Source: CAWDVB01 sp963824105
Lineage (GTDB): Bacteria; Actinomycetota; Actinomycetes; Propionibacteriales; Nocardioidaceae
NCBI GenBank assembly: GCA_963824105.1
Contig: CAWGNN010000009.1
Coordinates: forward strand, 310,001-374,000
Length of the DNA: 64,000 nucleotides
Direction: 5' to 3'
Shown piece after piece: positions 7,329-15,961 of the stretch (position 1 is its first letter; each line of letters starts with the position of its first letter). A program made the translations under genes and the position numbers. A model generated the notes under the pieces. It did no database searches and was not told where the DNA came from. It worked only from the letters and a program-made list of their open reading frames with translations.

Positions 7329-8351
7329 GTGAATCAACTCCTGGCCGGAGGGCCTCTCGAGGCTCGCGCGCTCGTTCGCGAGTGGCTCGCGGCAGAGGAG
7401 GAACCCGAGCCGCTGATCGTGGAGACGTCGGGCTCGACCGGGGTGCCCAAGCGCGTCCTGTTGTCCCGCAAGGCGGTGCTGGCTTCGGCCGACGCGACCC
7501 GTGAGCGCCTCGGCGGACCGGGCCAGTGGCTGCTCGCGCTGCCTGCCACCTACGTCGCCGGGCTGCAGGTGATCGTGCGCTCGCTGCGAGCCGGTTACGA
7601 GCCGGTCTTGGCGGAAGACGACTTCGTCGCTGCCGCTGCCACGATGACCGGTCCGCGTCGCTACGTCTCGCTGGTCCCTACCCAGCTTGCCCGGATGCTG
7701 CGCGACAAGAATGCCGAGGACGCCCTGCGCGGTTTCGACGCCGTGCTGCTCGGTGGAGCACGCGTGCCCGAATCGCTGCGGGGGCGCGCCGCGGCGCAGG
7801 GGATCCGCACCGTCGCGACCTACGGGATGGCCGAGACCTGCGGTGGCTGCGTCTATGACGGCATGCCGTTGGACGGGGTCGCGGTGAAGATCGACCGTGG
7901 CGGGCGCATCCTGATCGCGGGCCCCGTCCTGTTCGACGGATATGAGGACCGGGCGCTGACCGCCACGGTGCTCGACGGTGGCTGGTTCGCCACCGCGGAT
8001 CACGGGAGGCTCGACGAGGACGGCCGGTTGGAGGTGCTCGGCCGGATCGACGACGTCATCATCACCGGCGGGGTCAACGTCCCCGCCCAGGCGGTGGCCG
8101 AGCTGCTGGCCGGCAGGGACGGCATCGCCGCGGCGGAGGTCGTCGGGGTGCCGGACCCCGAGTGGGGGGAGCGGGTCGTCGCCGTCGTTGTCCCTGCGAG
8201 CGGACAGACTCCGGACCTCGAGTCCCTGCGAGAGGCCTTCGACAACCGCGCCTGGGCCCCGAAGGCTCTGGTCGTCGTGGACGCGATGCCCATGCTGGCC
8301 AACGGCAAGGTCGACCGGACTGCGGTGAAGGAGCTGGCGGCCCATGCGTGA
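7329..8351 (+). CDS. menE: O-succinylbenzoate--CoA ligase MenE
   Basis: The 340-residue enzyme is an ANL-superfamily ligase that makes OSB-CoA in menaquinone synthesis. The adenylate-binding loop IVETSGSTGVPKRVLLS is at residues 31-47. TYGMAETCGG, the motif containing DHGRLDEDG, the hinge GRIDDVIITGG and the C-terminal catalytic lysine in NGKVDR are all present. It is shorter than the 450-550 residues usual for ANL enzymes, as in other actinobacterial MenE. The GTG start lies 6 nt after TAAGTT (7317-7322) with no Shine-Dalgarno, so it is likely leaderless. It overlaps menC by 8 bases. Confidence 0.93.
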   Translation: MNQLLAGGPLEARALVREWLAAEEEPEPLIVETSGSTGVPKRVLLSRKAVLASADATRERLGGPGQWLLALPATYVAGLQVIVRSLRAGYEPVLAEDDFVAAAATMTGPRRYVSLVPTQLARMLRDKNAEDALRGFDAVLLGGARVPESLRGRAAAQGIRTVATYGMAETCGGCVYDGMPLDGVAVKIDRGGRILIAGPVLFDGYEDRALTATVLDGGWFATADHGRLDEDGRLEVLGRIDDVIITGGVNVPAQAVAELLAGRDGIAAAEVVGVPDPEWGERVVAVVVPASGQTPDLESLREAFDNRAWAPKALVVVDAMPMLANGKVDRTAVKELAAHA

Positions 8352-9294
8352 CGTCCAGGTCTTCTCCATTCCGATGCGGACCCGCTTCCGCGGGATCACC
8401 CAGCGTGAGGGAGTGCTCGTCCAGGGACCGTCAGGCTGGGGAGAGTTCAGCCCCTTCCTCGAGTACGGGCCGGAGGAGATCGCTGCCTGGTGGCGAGCGG
8501 CCATCGAGGCCGCGGACGAGGGATGGCCGCTGCCACTACGGGGTGCGGTGCCGGTCAACGTCACCATCCCCGCGGTCGGCCCCGAGACGGCCGCGCAGAT
8601 GGCCACCGAGAGCGGGTGTCTGACCGCGAAGGTCAAGGTCGCCGAGCGGGGCCAGTCGCTCGCCGACGACGAGGCTCGGGTCGAGGCGGTGCGTGCCGCG
8701 CTCGGTCCGATCGGGCGGATCCGCGTCGACGCCAACGGCGCGTGGGACGTCGACGAGGCCTTGCGCCGGATCGGCATCCTCGACGCTGCCGCAGGCGGTC
8801 TGGAGTACGTCGAGCAGCCGTGTGCGACGGTCGAGGATCTGGCCGCGGTCCGGCGGCGCGTCGACGTCCCCATCGCGGCCGACGAGTCGATCCGGCGGGC
8901 GGAGGACCCGTACCGGGTCCGCGACCTGGAGGCGGCCGATGTGGCGGTCCTCAAGGTCCAGCCGCTCGGAGGAGTCCGGGCCTGTCTGCAGATCGCCGAG
9001 GACATCGGAATGCCGGTCGTGGTGTCGAGTGCGCTGGAGACCAGCGTCGGGATCGCCGCCGGCGTCGCGCTGGCGGCCACGCTGCCCGAGCTCGAGTACG
9101 CGTGTGGCCTCAACACCGTCCGGTTGCTCGACGCCGACGTGGTGCCGGTGCCGCTGATCGCCGGACACGGGGTGATCCGAGTCCGACGACCTGACGTGGA
9201 CGAGGATCTTCTCGACGCCGTTCGTGCCGCGCCGGACCGGGTCGCACACTGGCAAGCGCGGATCTCCGAGATGGAGGAGGCCGCGAAGCCGTGA
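8344..9294 (+). CDS. menC: O-succinylbenzoate synthase MenC
   Basis: The 316-residue protein is an enolase-superfamily dehydratase converting SHCHC to o-succinylbenzoate. The catalytic base pair KVK is at K96/K98, metal ligands are D129 (RVDANGAWD), E157 (YVEQP) and D180 (AADES), and the second catalytic lysine is K204 (VLKVQPLGG). The start overlaps the end of menE and the last 4 bases overlap the menD start (GTGA), giving a coupled menE-menC-menD operon. Confidence 0.95.
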   Translation: MRDVQVFSIPMRTRFRGITQREGVLVQGPSGWGEFSPFLEYGPEEIAAWWRAAIEAADEGWPLPLRGAVPVNVTIPAVGPETAAQMATESGCLTAKVKVAERGQSLADDEARVEAVRAALGPIGRIRVDANGAWDVDEALRRIGILDAAAGGLEYVEQPCATVEDLAAVRRRVDVPIAADESIRRAEDPYRVRDLEAADVAVLKVQPLGGVRACLQIAEDIGMPVVVSSALETSVGIAAGVALAATLPELEYACGLNTVRLLDADVVPVPLIAGHGVIRVRRPDVDEDLLDAVRAAPDRVAHWQARISEMEEAAKP

Positions 9295-10916
9295 TCCAGA
9301 ACGCCTCCGCCGCTATGGCGACCACCGTCCTCGATGAGCTCGTGCGCGGCGGCATGACCGACCTGGTGCTGGCTCCGGGCAGCCGGTCGGCACCGCTGGC
9401 GTTCGCCGCCTGGGCGGCCTCCCAGGCGGGCTGGCTGCGCCTCCACACCCGGATCGACGAGCGCTCCGCGGCATTCACCGCCCTGGGCCTGGCCCGCGCG
9501 TCGCGCCGTCCGGTCGCTGTCGTGACGACCAGCGGCACGGCGGTCGCCAACCTCCACCCGGCGATGCTGGAGGCCCATCACGCGGGTGTCCCGCTGATCG
9601 CGCTGACCGCCGACCGCCCCGAGTCGATGCGCGGCACCGGCGCCAACCAGACCACCGACCAGGTCGGCATCTTCGGTCCCCACATCCAGACCGTCGACGT
9701 GCCGGTGGCGAGCGGCCCTGAAGAGGAGCCGGGTTGGCGCGACGCCGTCCGATCGGTCCTCCCAGGACCTTCCCACCTCAACCTCCAGTTCGCCGAGCCC
9801 CTCGTTCCGGGTGAGCCGGACGGCAACTCCTGGCCCGAGCCTCCGGCACCCGCCCAGGGCCCTGCCGGTGACCGGCGCCGGGTCCCCGAGGACGCTCCTC
9901 TCCTGCCGTTGGGTCCGAGAACGGTGGTCATCGCCGGCGACGACTCCGGGCCGCCGGCCCGAGTACTTGCGCAGGACGGCAACTGGCCGCTGCTCGCCGA
10001 GCCGTCCAGCGGATCGCGGACGGGCCGGAACGCGATCCGCACCTACCGGCTGCTCCTGGAGGAGTTCGCCGACCGGATCGAGCGGGTCGTCGTCTTCGGT
10101 CACCCGACACTGTCCCGTCCGGTGACCCGGCTACTGGCCCGCGACGACATCGACCTCGTTGCGGTCGGCGACCCCTGGACCCGGCTGGAGCGGCCGATCG
10201 GACGAGTGCTGGCCGAGGTCTCGACGGAGCCCGACGCCCCGGCCTGGCTGGAGGAGTGGCTGGCCCGCGACGCGGAGGTCTCCGATCGGCTGGACGCACT
10301 GATCAATGAGACCGAGTTCGGAGGACAAGCGGTCGCTCGCGCGGTGAGCGCTGCCCTGCCGCCCGGAGGACTGCTCTTCGTCGGCTCGTCGAACCCGATC
10401 CGCGACCTCGACCTCAACGTCGCGAAGTACCGTGTCGGCGACCGCCGCATGGTGGTGTCCAACCGCGGACTCGCGGGCATCGACGGGACTCTGTCATCGG
10501 CGATCGGTGCCGCGCTCGGCCGACCGCACTCGACCCGTGCCCTCGCTCTCGTCGGCGACGTCACCTTCCTGCACGACACCGCCGGTCTGGTCATCGGGCC
10601 CGCCGAGCCGCGGCCCGACATCACGATCGTGGTCGTCAACGACGACGGCGGCTCGATCTTCACGCTGCTGGAGCAAGGAGCCGAGGAGTACGCCGCGAGC
10701 TATGAGCGCCTCTTCGGCACGCCGCACGGCACCGACATCGCTTCGCTGTGCGCGGCTTTCCGGATCCCGCATCTGCCGGTGCACAGCGTCGGTGAGCTGG
10801 AGGCCGCTCTCGCCTCACCCAACGGAGGCATCGAAGTGGTGGAGGCGCTCGTCTCGCGGTCCGGCCGCCGGGACTTCGACGCCCGACTTCGCGCGCTCGT
10901 CCGACCGGAAGGCTGA
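9291..10916 (+). CDS. menD: SEPHCHC synthase MenD
   Basis: The 541-residue ThDP enzyme joins isochorismate and 2-oxoglutarate in the first committed menaquinone step. The N-terminal Pyr domain has LVLAPGSRSAPLAF, the ThDP-activating glutamate in RIDERSAAF, and TTSGTAVANLHPAMLEA. The C-terminal PP domain has GDVTFLHDTAGL and VNDDGGSIF, which bind diphosphate and metal. The GTG start overlaps the menC stop. It is last in the operon and convergent with the serine hydrolase, 25 bp away. Confidence 0.95.
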   Translation: MIQNASAAMATTVLDELVRGGMTDLVLAPGSRSAPLAFAAWAASQAGWLRLHTRIDERSAAFTALGLARASRRPVAVVTTSGTAVANLHPAMLEAHHAGVPLIALTADRPESMRGTGANQTTDQVGIFGPHIQTVDVPVASGPEEEPGWRDAVRSVLPGPSHLNLQFAEPLVPGEPDGNSWPEPPAPAQGPAGDRRRVPEDAPLLPLGPRTVVIAGDDSGPPARVLAQDGNWPLLAEPSSGSRTGRNAIRTYRLLLEEFADRIERVVVFGHPTLSRPVTRLLARDDIDLVAVGDPWTRLERPIGRVLAEVSTEPDAPAWLEEWLARDAEVSDRLDALINETEFGGQAVARAVSAALPPGGLLFVGSSNPIRDLDLNVAKYRVGDRRMVVSNRGLAGIDGTLSSAIGAALGRPHSTRALALVGDVTFLHDTAGLVIGPAEPRPDITIVVVNDDGGSIFTLLEQGAEEYAASYERLFGTPHGTDIASLCAAFRIPHLPVHSVGELEAALASPNGGIEVVEALVSRSGRRDFDARLRALVRPEG

Positions 10917-10941
10917 CGAGCGAGCCGCCGCCGGTCGCGCC

Positions 10942-12372
10942 CTAGACCGGCCGGTGCATGCTCTGCAGCGGGCTGCGGACGGAGGATCCGTGGAAGAGAG
11001 GTGCCGTCCGCCAGGACGCCGAGGCGCTGTGAGTCGGCAGCGTGCAGACGATGTCCATCCGGTGCGGGGTCTCCAGGAAGATGACCTCGACTCGGAGCGT
11101 CTGCTCGTCGAGCCATCCCCCTGATGCGGCAACAGGGACTCCGGCTCCGGTCGCATCGCGGGGCTCCGATACCGACCAGTCCCAGGACCCGGCCGGGAAG
11201 CTGATCGCGTCGCCCGAGCCGTGGAGGGTGATCTCTGGCCCCTCGACCCCGGGCTGGATCCGCACGGCGTCGAAGGGCATGTCGTTCTCGGCAATCGCGA
11301 AGGACTCCTCCACCCAGCCCTCCCAAGCGGGAGGGCTGGGTGCGGCCGCACAGGGAAGCAGTCGTAGGGAGGTGAGCCGCGCGGACATTGCTTCCAGCGC
11401 GTCGGTGTCAGGGTCCTCCGAGCCCAGCCCGGGCAGCAGGTGCTCCCAGACGTTGTCCAGGACGGCCTGCATGGCCTCGGTCCCACCGGTCATTGCGATG
11501 ACGGCGTCCTGCTCGGGCAGGACGATGCAGAACTGGCCGAAGGCACCGTCACCGCGGTAGCCGTGTCTTGCCATCCAGAACTGGAAGCCGTAACCCTGCT
11601 GCCAGTCGGGGTTCTCCATTGCCGGGTTGTCGATCTGCTTGCGGGTCGCTTCGGCGACGTACGCCTCCGGGATCAGCTGGGCCTCACCCCAGCGGCCGCC
11701 CTGCAAGTAGAGCTGACCGAGCTTGGCGACATCCTCGGTGCGGGCGAAGAGCCCGCTGAACCCGAGCTGCCTGTCATCGGGATGCGCCTGCCATCCGACC
11801 TCCCCGATCCCAAGCGGCTCGAAGAGCCGGGGGCGCAGGTACTCGGTCAGTAGCATCCCCGTCTTCTGCTGGATGATCGCCGCGATCGTGTAGGTGCAGG
11901 GCTGGTTGTAGGCGAAGAGGGTGCCGGGCTCGGCGTCGGGAGGGATCTGCAGGAAGCCGCTGACCAGGTTCTGCGGGTCCTTGGCGGTCGCCTCGCCGAT
12001 CATGTCGCGGTCGTGTCCGCTGGCCATCGACGCCAGGTGTCGAACGAGGGTCCTGCGGCTGCGCGGGTCGGAGACCACCGGGTCGAGCTCGGGGAAGTGG
12101 GAGAGTGCCGTGTCCTCGAGAGAGACCAGCCCCTCCTGGATGGCGAAGGCCAGGGCGGTCGAGGTGAAGCTCTTGCTGATCGAGTAGAGCAGCCGGGTGC
12201 GCTCTGCCGTATGCGGCGCCCACCAGCCTTCGGCCACGACGTTCCCGTGCCTGAGCACCATCAGGCTGTGCAGCTCGATCTCGGGGTCGGCCTCGACCGC
12301 GTCGACGAAGGCGAGCACGGCGGCCGGGTCGACCCCGTGGTCCAGTGGATTGGCGCGCGGGAGTTCGTTCAC
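10942..12372 (-). CDS. Beta-lactamase-fold serine hydrolase
   Basis: The protein is 476 residues from the chosen start. The class C/esterase VIII fold is shown by the catalytic SISK (SxxK; Ser64, Lys67) after TRLLY and by YNQ in LFAYNQPCTYT, the YxN-type tyrosine motif. The extra C-terminal domain of about 170 residues is of unknown role. The substrate (ester, peptide or lactam) cannot be told. The GTG at 12372 is preferred to a TTG three codons earlier, because TAGGTT (minus strand 12385-12380) sits 7 nt before it and no Shine-Dalgarno exists. No signal peptide is seen, so it is probably cytoplasmic. The coding sequence holds a strong hairpin at 11311-11342. Confidence 0.85.
   Translation of the reverse strand: MNELPRANPLDHGVDPAAVLAFVDAVEADPEIELHSLMVLRHGNVVAEGWWAPHTAERTRLLYSISKSFTSTALAFAIQEGLVSLEDTALSHFPELDPVVSDPRSRRTLVRHLASMASGHDRDMIGEATAKDPQNLVSGFLQIPPDAEPGTLFAYNQPCTYTIAAIIQQKTGMLLTEYLRPRLFEPLGIGEVGWQAHPDDRQLGFSGLFARTEDVAKLGQLYLQGGRWGEAQLIPEAYVAEATRKQIDNPAMENPDWQQGYGFQFWMARHGYRGDGAFGQFCIVLPEQDAVIAMTGGTEAMQAVLDNVWEHLLPGLGSEDPDTDALEAMSARLTSLRLLPCAAAPSPPAWEGWVEESFAIAENDMPFDAVRIQPGVEGPEITLHGSGDAISFPAGSWDWSVSEPRDATGAGVPVAASGGWLDEQTLRVEVIFLETPHRMDIVCTLPTHSASASWRTAPLFHGSSVRSPLQSMHRPV
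11311..11342. repeat. Perfect 14-bp inverted repeat inside the serine hydrolase gene
   Basis: CACCCAGCCCTCCC and GGGAGGGCTGGGTG flank the 4-nt loop AAGC. The codons read PSPPAWEGWV at the joint before the C-terminal domain. The GC-rich 14-bp stem with a tetraloop would be very stable in mRNA of either strand. It has no U-tract, so intrinsic termination is not assured. Confidence 0.7.
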
Positions 12373-12488
12373 GTCGCCCAACCTAACCCCGGTCGTTCGT
12401 GTGATCTCGGTCGCCGTTTCGCGTCGGACCGCCCCGCGCTGCGAAGTACGGGGTGGCTTCGACGGGCTCGAGCGCCAAAGATGGGCGC

Positions 12489-13133
12489 ATGCGCCTGACC
12501 AAGTTCACCAACTCCTGTGTCCGCATCGAGGCCTCATCCGGCACCGTCGTCCTCGACCCTGGGGCCTTCAGCGAGCGCGAGTCGCTCGACGGCGTCGACG
12601 CGGTACTGATCACCCACGAGCACCCCGACCACTACAGCGTCGAGCACCTCGCGGCCTACGACGTGCCGGTGTTCACCATCGACGCGGTTGCTGCTCAGAT
12701 CCGCGCCGCCGACCCGGCGGTTGCCGAGCGCACCACCGTGGTGCACCCAGGAGATGAGTTCACCGTCGCTGGGATCCCGGTGCGGGCGGTGGGGGAGATG
12801 CACGCGGTCATCCACCCGGAGATGACCAGGGTCTACAACTCCGGCTACGTCCTCGACATCGACGGCGAGAAGGTCTACCACCCCGGCGACTCCTTCGAGC
12901 TCCCCGGAGAGGAGATCGACCTGTTCCTGGCGCCGGTGTGTGCCCCGTGGGCGAAGGTCTCCGAGGTGATCGACCTGGCCCGCGGTGTCGGTGCGACGAG
13001 GAGCCTGGCGATCCACGAGCTGGCCTACAGCGACTTCGGCCTCGGGATCGTCGACGGCCGGATGCACGACTTCCTCGGCGCGATGGGCAAGTCCTACACC
13101 CGGATCGCGCCGGGGACGGATCTGCCCTCCTAG
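12489..13133 (+). CDS. Metallo-beta-lactamase-fold hydrolase (UlaG-like group)
   Basis: The 214-residue protein has the metal-binding signature THEHPDHYS (H43, H45, D47, H48). Further ligands are probably in GEMHAVIH and YHPGDSF. The short single-domain form with RIEASSGTVVLDPG at the start resembles the YcjG/UlaG-like MBL hydrolases. The substrate is unknown. ATG at 12489 is chosen over upstream options because the homologous fold begins there. It is divergent from the serine hydrolase and convergent with lysE, and its stop codon lies in the shared terminator palindrome. Confidence 0.85.
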   Translation: MRLTKFTNSCVRIEASSGTVVLDPGAFSERESLDGVDAVLITHEHPDHYSVEHLAAYDVPVFTIDAVAAQIRAADPAVAERTTVVHPGDEFTVAGIPVRAVGEMHAVIHPEMTRVYNSGYVLDIDGEKVYHPGDSFELPGEEIDLFLAPVCAPWAKVSEVIDLARGVGATRSLAIHELAYSDFGLGIVDGRMHDFLGAMGKSYTRIAPGTDLPS

Positions 13134-13149
13134 GGGTCGATCCCTAGGA
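13128..13149. terminator. Bidirectional terminator palindrome containing both stop codons
   Basis: TCCTAGGG and CCCTAGGA are perfect 8-bp arms around GTCGAT. The left arm contains the TAG stop of the plus-strand MBL gene (13131-13133), and the right arm contains the TAG stop of the minus-strand lysE gene (13146-13144). The hairpin therefore serves both convergent genes. Confidence 0.55.
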
Positions 13150-13776
13150 GAGGACGGTCCAGCCCGCCAGTCCGACGATCAGCGCGCTGGACACCATCGC
13201 GGTGACGAGTCGTCCACGGGGACCGTCCACGACGTGTCCGAGGGCGGCGCCACTGAGTGCGACCACCACCTGCCACGAGGCCGAGGCGACGAACACGGAC
13301 AGCGCGAAGATCAATCGGTCGAGGGTGGGGAGCTGGCTGATGACGGTGTTGCCCAACACGACCGCGCTGAAGTAGACGACGGTGGCGGGATTCACGGCGG
13401 TGAGTGCGATGAGCGACCCGTAGGCACGTAGGGGGGTGAGCTTGCTCGGGGGCCTCGTGGCGAGCTGCGGGTTGCGGTGCTGCCGGTACTCACTGATTCC
13501 TCGCCGCGCTCCGATGCCGGCCACGACCAGCAGCAGGAGCGCCGCCACCACGTTCAGCACGGGCTGGATCGGCGCGAGCACCCCGACGATCGCCGCACCG
13601 CCCATCGCGGCGAGCAGGGCGTAGAGGCCGTCGGTGCTGGCGACGCCGAGAGCAGCGGGGACGCCGATGCGCCAGGACGTCCGCGCGGTCAGCGAGATGA
13701 GGTAAGCCGCGATGGCTCCGATGGGCAGGGCGATGGCGTATCCGGTGATCGCCCCGGTGACGATCGCTTGGTGCAT
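13144..13776 (-). CDS. LysE/RhtB family exporter
   Basis: The 210-residue inner-membrane protein has about six helices and starts MHQAIVTGAITGYAIALPIG, where the ALPIGA signature resembles the GPxG region of LysE-type amino-acid exporters. Central VNPATVVYFSAVV matches the family NPK/P-loop region. It probably exports an amino acid or similar metabolite, though the substrate is unknown. The start is set at ATG 13776; the open frame further upstream is antisense to menF. Confidence 0.85.
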   Translation of the reverse strand: MHQAIVTGAITGYAIALPIGAIAAYLISLTARTSWRIGVPAALGVASTDGLYALLAAMGGAAIVGVLAPIQPVLNVVAALLLLVVAGIGARRGISEYRQHRNPQLATRPPSKLTPLRAYGSLIALTAVNPATVVYFSAVVLGNTVISQLPTLDRLIFALSVFVASASWQVVVALSGAALGHVVDGPRGRLVTAMVSSALIVGLAGWTVLS

Positions 13777-13795
13777 GGGATCAGTCCGGCCCCGC

Positions 13796-15058
13796 TCAGT
13801 CCGAGAGAGCGTCGCGCACGGGGACGAACTTGGCCTGCGACTCGGCCAGCTCGGCCTCCGGGTCGGAGCTGGCCACGATGCCGCACCCGGCGAACAGCCG
13901 TACCGAGTCACCTTCGACCTGACCGGAGCGGAGCGCGATGCCCCACTCGCCGTCGCCGTTCGCGGCGATCCAGCCGACCGGCCCCGCATAGCGGCCCCGG
14001 TCCATCCCCTCGATCTCGGTGATCAGGTCCAGGGCGCTCTTGGTCGGCGTCCCACCAACCGCGGCCGATGGGTGCAGGGCCGCGGCCAGGGCCAGCGAGC
14101 TCGTGGCGTCGTCGATCACGCCGGCCACGTCGGTGGCCAGGTGCATGACGTTGGGCAGGTGGAGCACGAACGGCGACTCGGAGACGTTCATCGAGGTGCA
14201 GTGCGGGCGGAGTGCCTCGGCGACCGAGCGCACCGCGTACACGTGCTCCTCGAGGTCCTTCGACGACCGGGCGAGGGTCGCCGCCAGAGCAAGGTCGCGC
14301 TCGTCGTCGCCGGTGCGGCGGATCGTGCCCGCGAGCACTCGGGAGGTGACCAGTCCACGCTCACGGCGGACGAGCATCTCGGGTGTGGCGCCGAAGAGCC
14401 CGTCGACGTGGAAGGTCCAGCAGGTCTCGTAGTTGGCGGCGAGCTGGCGTAACGGCCAACGGATGTCGATCGGCCCGTCGGAGGTGGCGATCAGGTCTCG
14501 GGCGAGGACGACCTTCTCGAGCTCACCGGCGTTGATGCGCGCGACGGCGTCGGCGACGATGGCCTCCCACTCGGGGCCGCTGACCGCGCCGTCGAGGAAG
14601 GCGACTCCGCTCGGTGGCTGGCAGTCGTGGTGGGTGTCGAGATCCGGCGTGGCTCGCAGCCCGTGCCCGATCGTGGTGACCCACGCCTGCCCGTCCCGTC
14701 GCCCGACGACGACCTCGGGGATCACCAGGACGCTGTCGCCGGGCTCGTCGGCGAAGGCGAAGGACCCGAACGCGACCAGGCCGGAGCCGGGGAGGTCGAC
14801 CTTGTCGCGGACGACCGAGGTCCGGCCCCTCTCCTGCCACCACTGCTCGGCGACGCGGAAGCGGTCCGGTCCCGTGGTGCGGATGGCTGCGGCGGTGCCC
14901 CAGCCGACGATGCCGTCTCCCCGGCGGATCCAGGCTGTCGCGTCCTCATCCGGCAGCAGCGCGATGAGGTCACCCGGGTCCGAGATCGGGACGGTGAGGA
15001 CCACGAGCGGCGCCGTTGAGATCCCGGGATCTGCCGACTCGTTCAAGTTCGAGGTCAC
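13796..15058 (-). CDS. menF: Isochorismate synthase MenF
   Basis: The 420-residue chorismate-binding enzyme converts chorismate to isochorismate. Motifs include INAGELEKVVLARDL, LFGATPEMLVRRERG, the HPSAAVGGTPT loop, GRYAGPVGWIAANGDGEW, and the C-terminal LFAGCGIVASSDPEAE with the Mg-binding glutamates. The GTG start lies 8 nt after TAGGCT (minus strand 15072-15067) with no Shine-Dalgarno. It is divergent from menG across 86 bp with both transcripts apparently leaderless, so they may be co-regulated. Confidence 0.93.
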   Translation of the reverse strand: MTSNLNESADPGISTAPLVVLTVPISDPGDLIALLPDEDATAWIRRGDGIVGWGTAAAIRTTGPDRFRVAEQWWQERGRTSVVRDKVDLPGSGLVAFGSFAFADEPGDSVLVIPEVVVGRRDGQAWVTTIGHGLRATPDLDTHHDCQPPSGVAFLDGAVSGPEWEAIVADAVARINAGELEKVVLARDLIATSDGPIDIRWPLRQLAANYETCWTFHVDGLFGATPEMLVRRERGLVTSRVLAGTIRRTGDDERDLALAATLARSSKDLEEHVYAVRSVAEALRPHCTSMNVSESPFVLHLPNVMHLATDVAGVIDDATSSLALAAALHPSAAVGGTPTKSALDLITEIEGMDRGRYAGPVGWIAANGDGEWGIALRSGQVEGDSVRLFAGCGIVASSDPEAELAESQAKFVPVRDALSD

Positions 15059-15144
15059 GAAGGGTCAGCCTACGACGCATAGCCGGGTCGACCCACATCC
15101 AGGGCCCGGAGACTTGGTTCGATCCCAGGCAATAGGCTGCTGGT

Positions 15145-15834
15145 GTGAGCCGGGCCGACTTGGACAAGAAGCCGCAGGACGTCGCGAAGATGTTCGACGA
15201 CGTCGCAGCCCGCTACGACCTGACCAACGACATCCTCTCGCTGGGACAGGACCGTCGCTGGCGGCGAGCAGTCCTCGACGCGGTCGCGTCGAAGCCGGGC
15301 GAGCGGATCCTCGACCTGGCTGCCGGCACCGGCACCTCCAGCCTCCCGTTCCACGAGCTGGGAGCCGACGTGGTGTCGTGCGACTTCTCGCTCGGGATGC
15401 TGCGGGAGGGCCAGAAGGTCCGTCCCCACCTGCGATTCGTGGCGGGGGACGCCACCCGCCTGCCCTTCGCCGACGACTCGTTCGACGCTGTGACCATCTC
15501 CTTCGGGCTCCGCAACGTGGTCGACCCCGACCGGGGCCTGGCCGAGATGCTTCGCGTGACCAAGCCGGATGGCCGTCTGGTCGTTTGTGAGTTCAGCCAC
15601 CCGACCGTCGCGCCCTTCCGGACGGTGTACGTCGAGTACCTGATGCGAGCCCTGCCCGGACTGGCCAAGGTGGTCTCCTCCAGTCCGGACGCCTACGTCT
15701 ATCTGGCCGAGTCGATCCGGGAGTGGCCCGACCAGGTGCACCTGGCTCACAAGATCCTCGACGCGGGCTGGCGGTCGGTCCGCTGGCGCAACCTCTCCGG
15801 TGGCATCGTCGCGATCCACCACGCCATCGCCTGA
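15145..15834 (+). CDS. menG: Demethylmenaquinone methyltransferase MenG/UbiE
   Basis: The 229-residue SAM-dependent methyltransferase makes menaquinone from demethylmenaquinone. KPQDVAKMFDDVAARYDLTN is the family start. ILDLAAGTGTSS (about residues 53-64) is the SAM loop, and GDATRLPFADDSFDAVTISF with GLRNV follows. The GTG start is 6 nt after TAGGCT (15133-15138) with no Shine-Dalgarno, so the transcript is probably leaderless. Confidence 0.95.
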   Translation: MSRADLDKKPQDVAKMFDDVAARYDLTNDILSLGQDRRWRRAVLDAVASKPGERILDLAAGTGTSSLPFHELGADVVSCDFSLGMLREGQKVRPHLRFVAGDATRLPFADDSFDAVTISFGLRNVVDPDRGLAEMLRVTKPDGRLVVCEFSHPTVAPFRTVYVEYLMRALPGLAKVVSSSPDAYVYLAESIREWPDQVHLAHKILDAGWRSVRWRNLSGGIVAIHHAIA

Positions 15835-15961
15835 TGGGCACCGGTGGCCGTACCCGTGCGGGTATCGGGGGTCGCGTCGCCTCCATAGACTGTGGGCTGC
15901 GGTGCCGTGAAGGGCTTCACGAGCACTCACGACCTTCCCCAGAGCCAACGAGGATCCCCCG

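Noticed and set aside
6423..10103. Minus-strand open frame of about 1,200 codons extending menA across menE, menC and menD
   Set aside because: Beyond menA it is the antisense of three clear plus-strand men genes and is Arg/Gly/Ser-rich, as expected for high-GC shadow frames.
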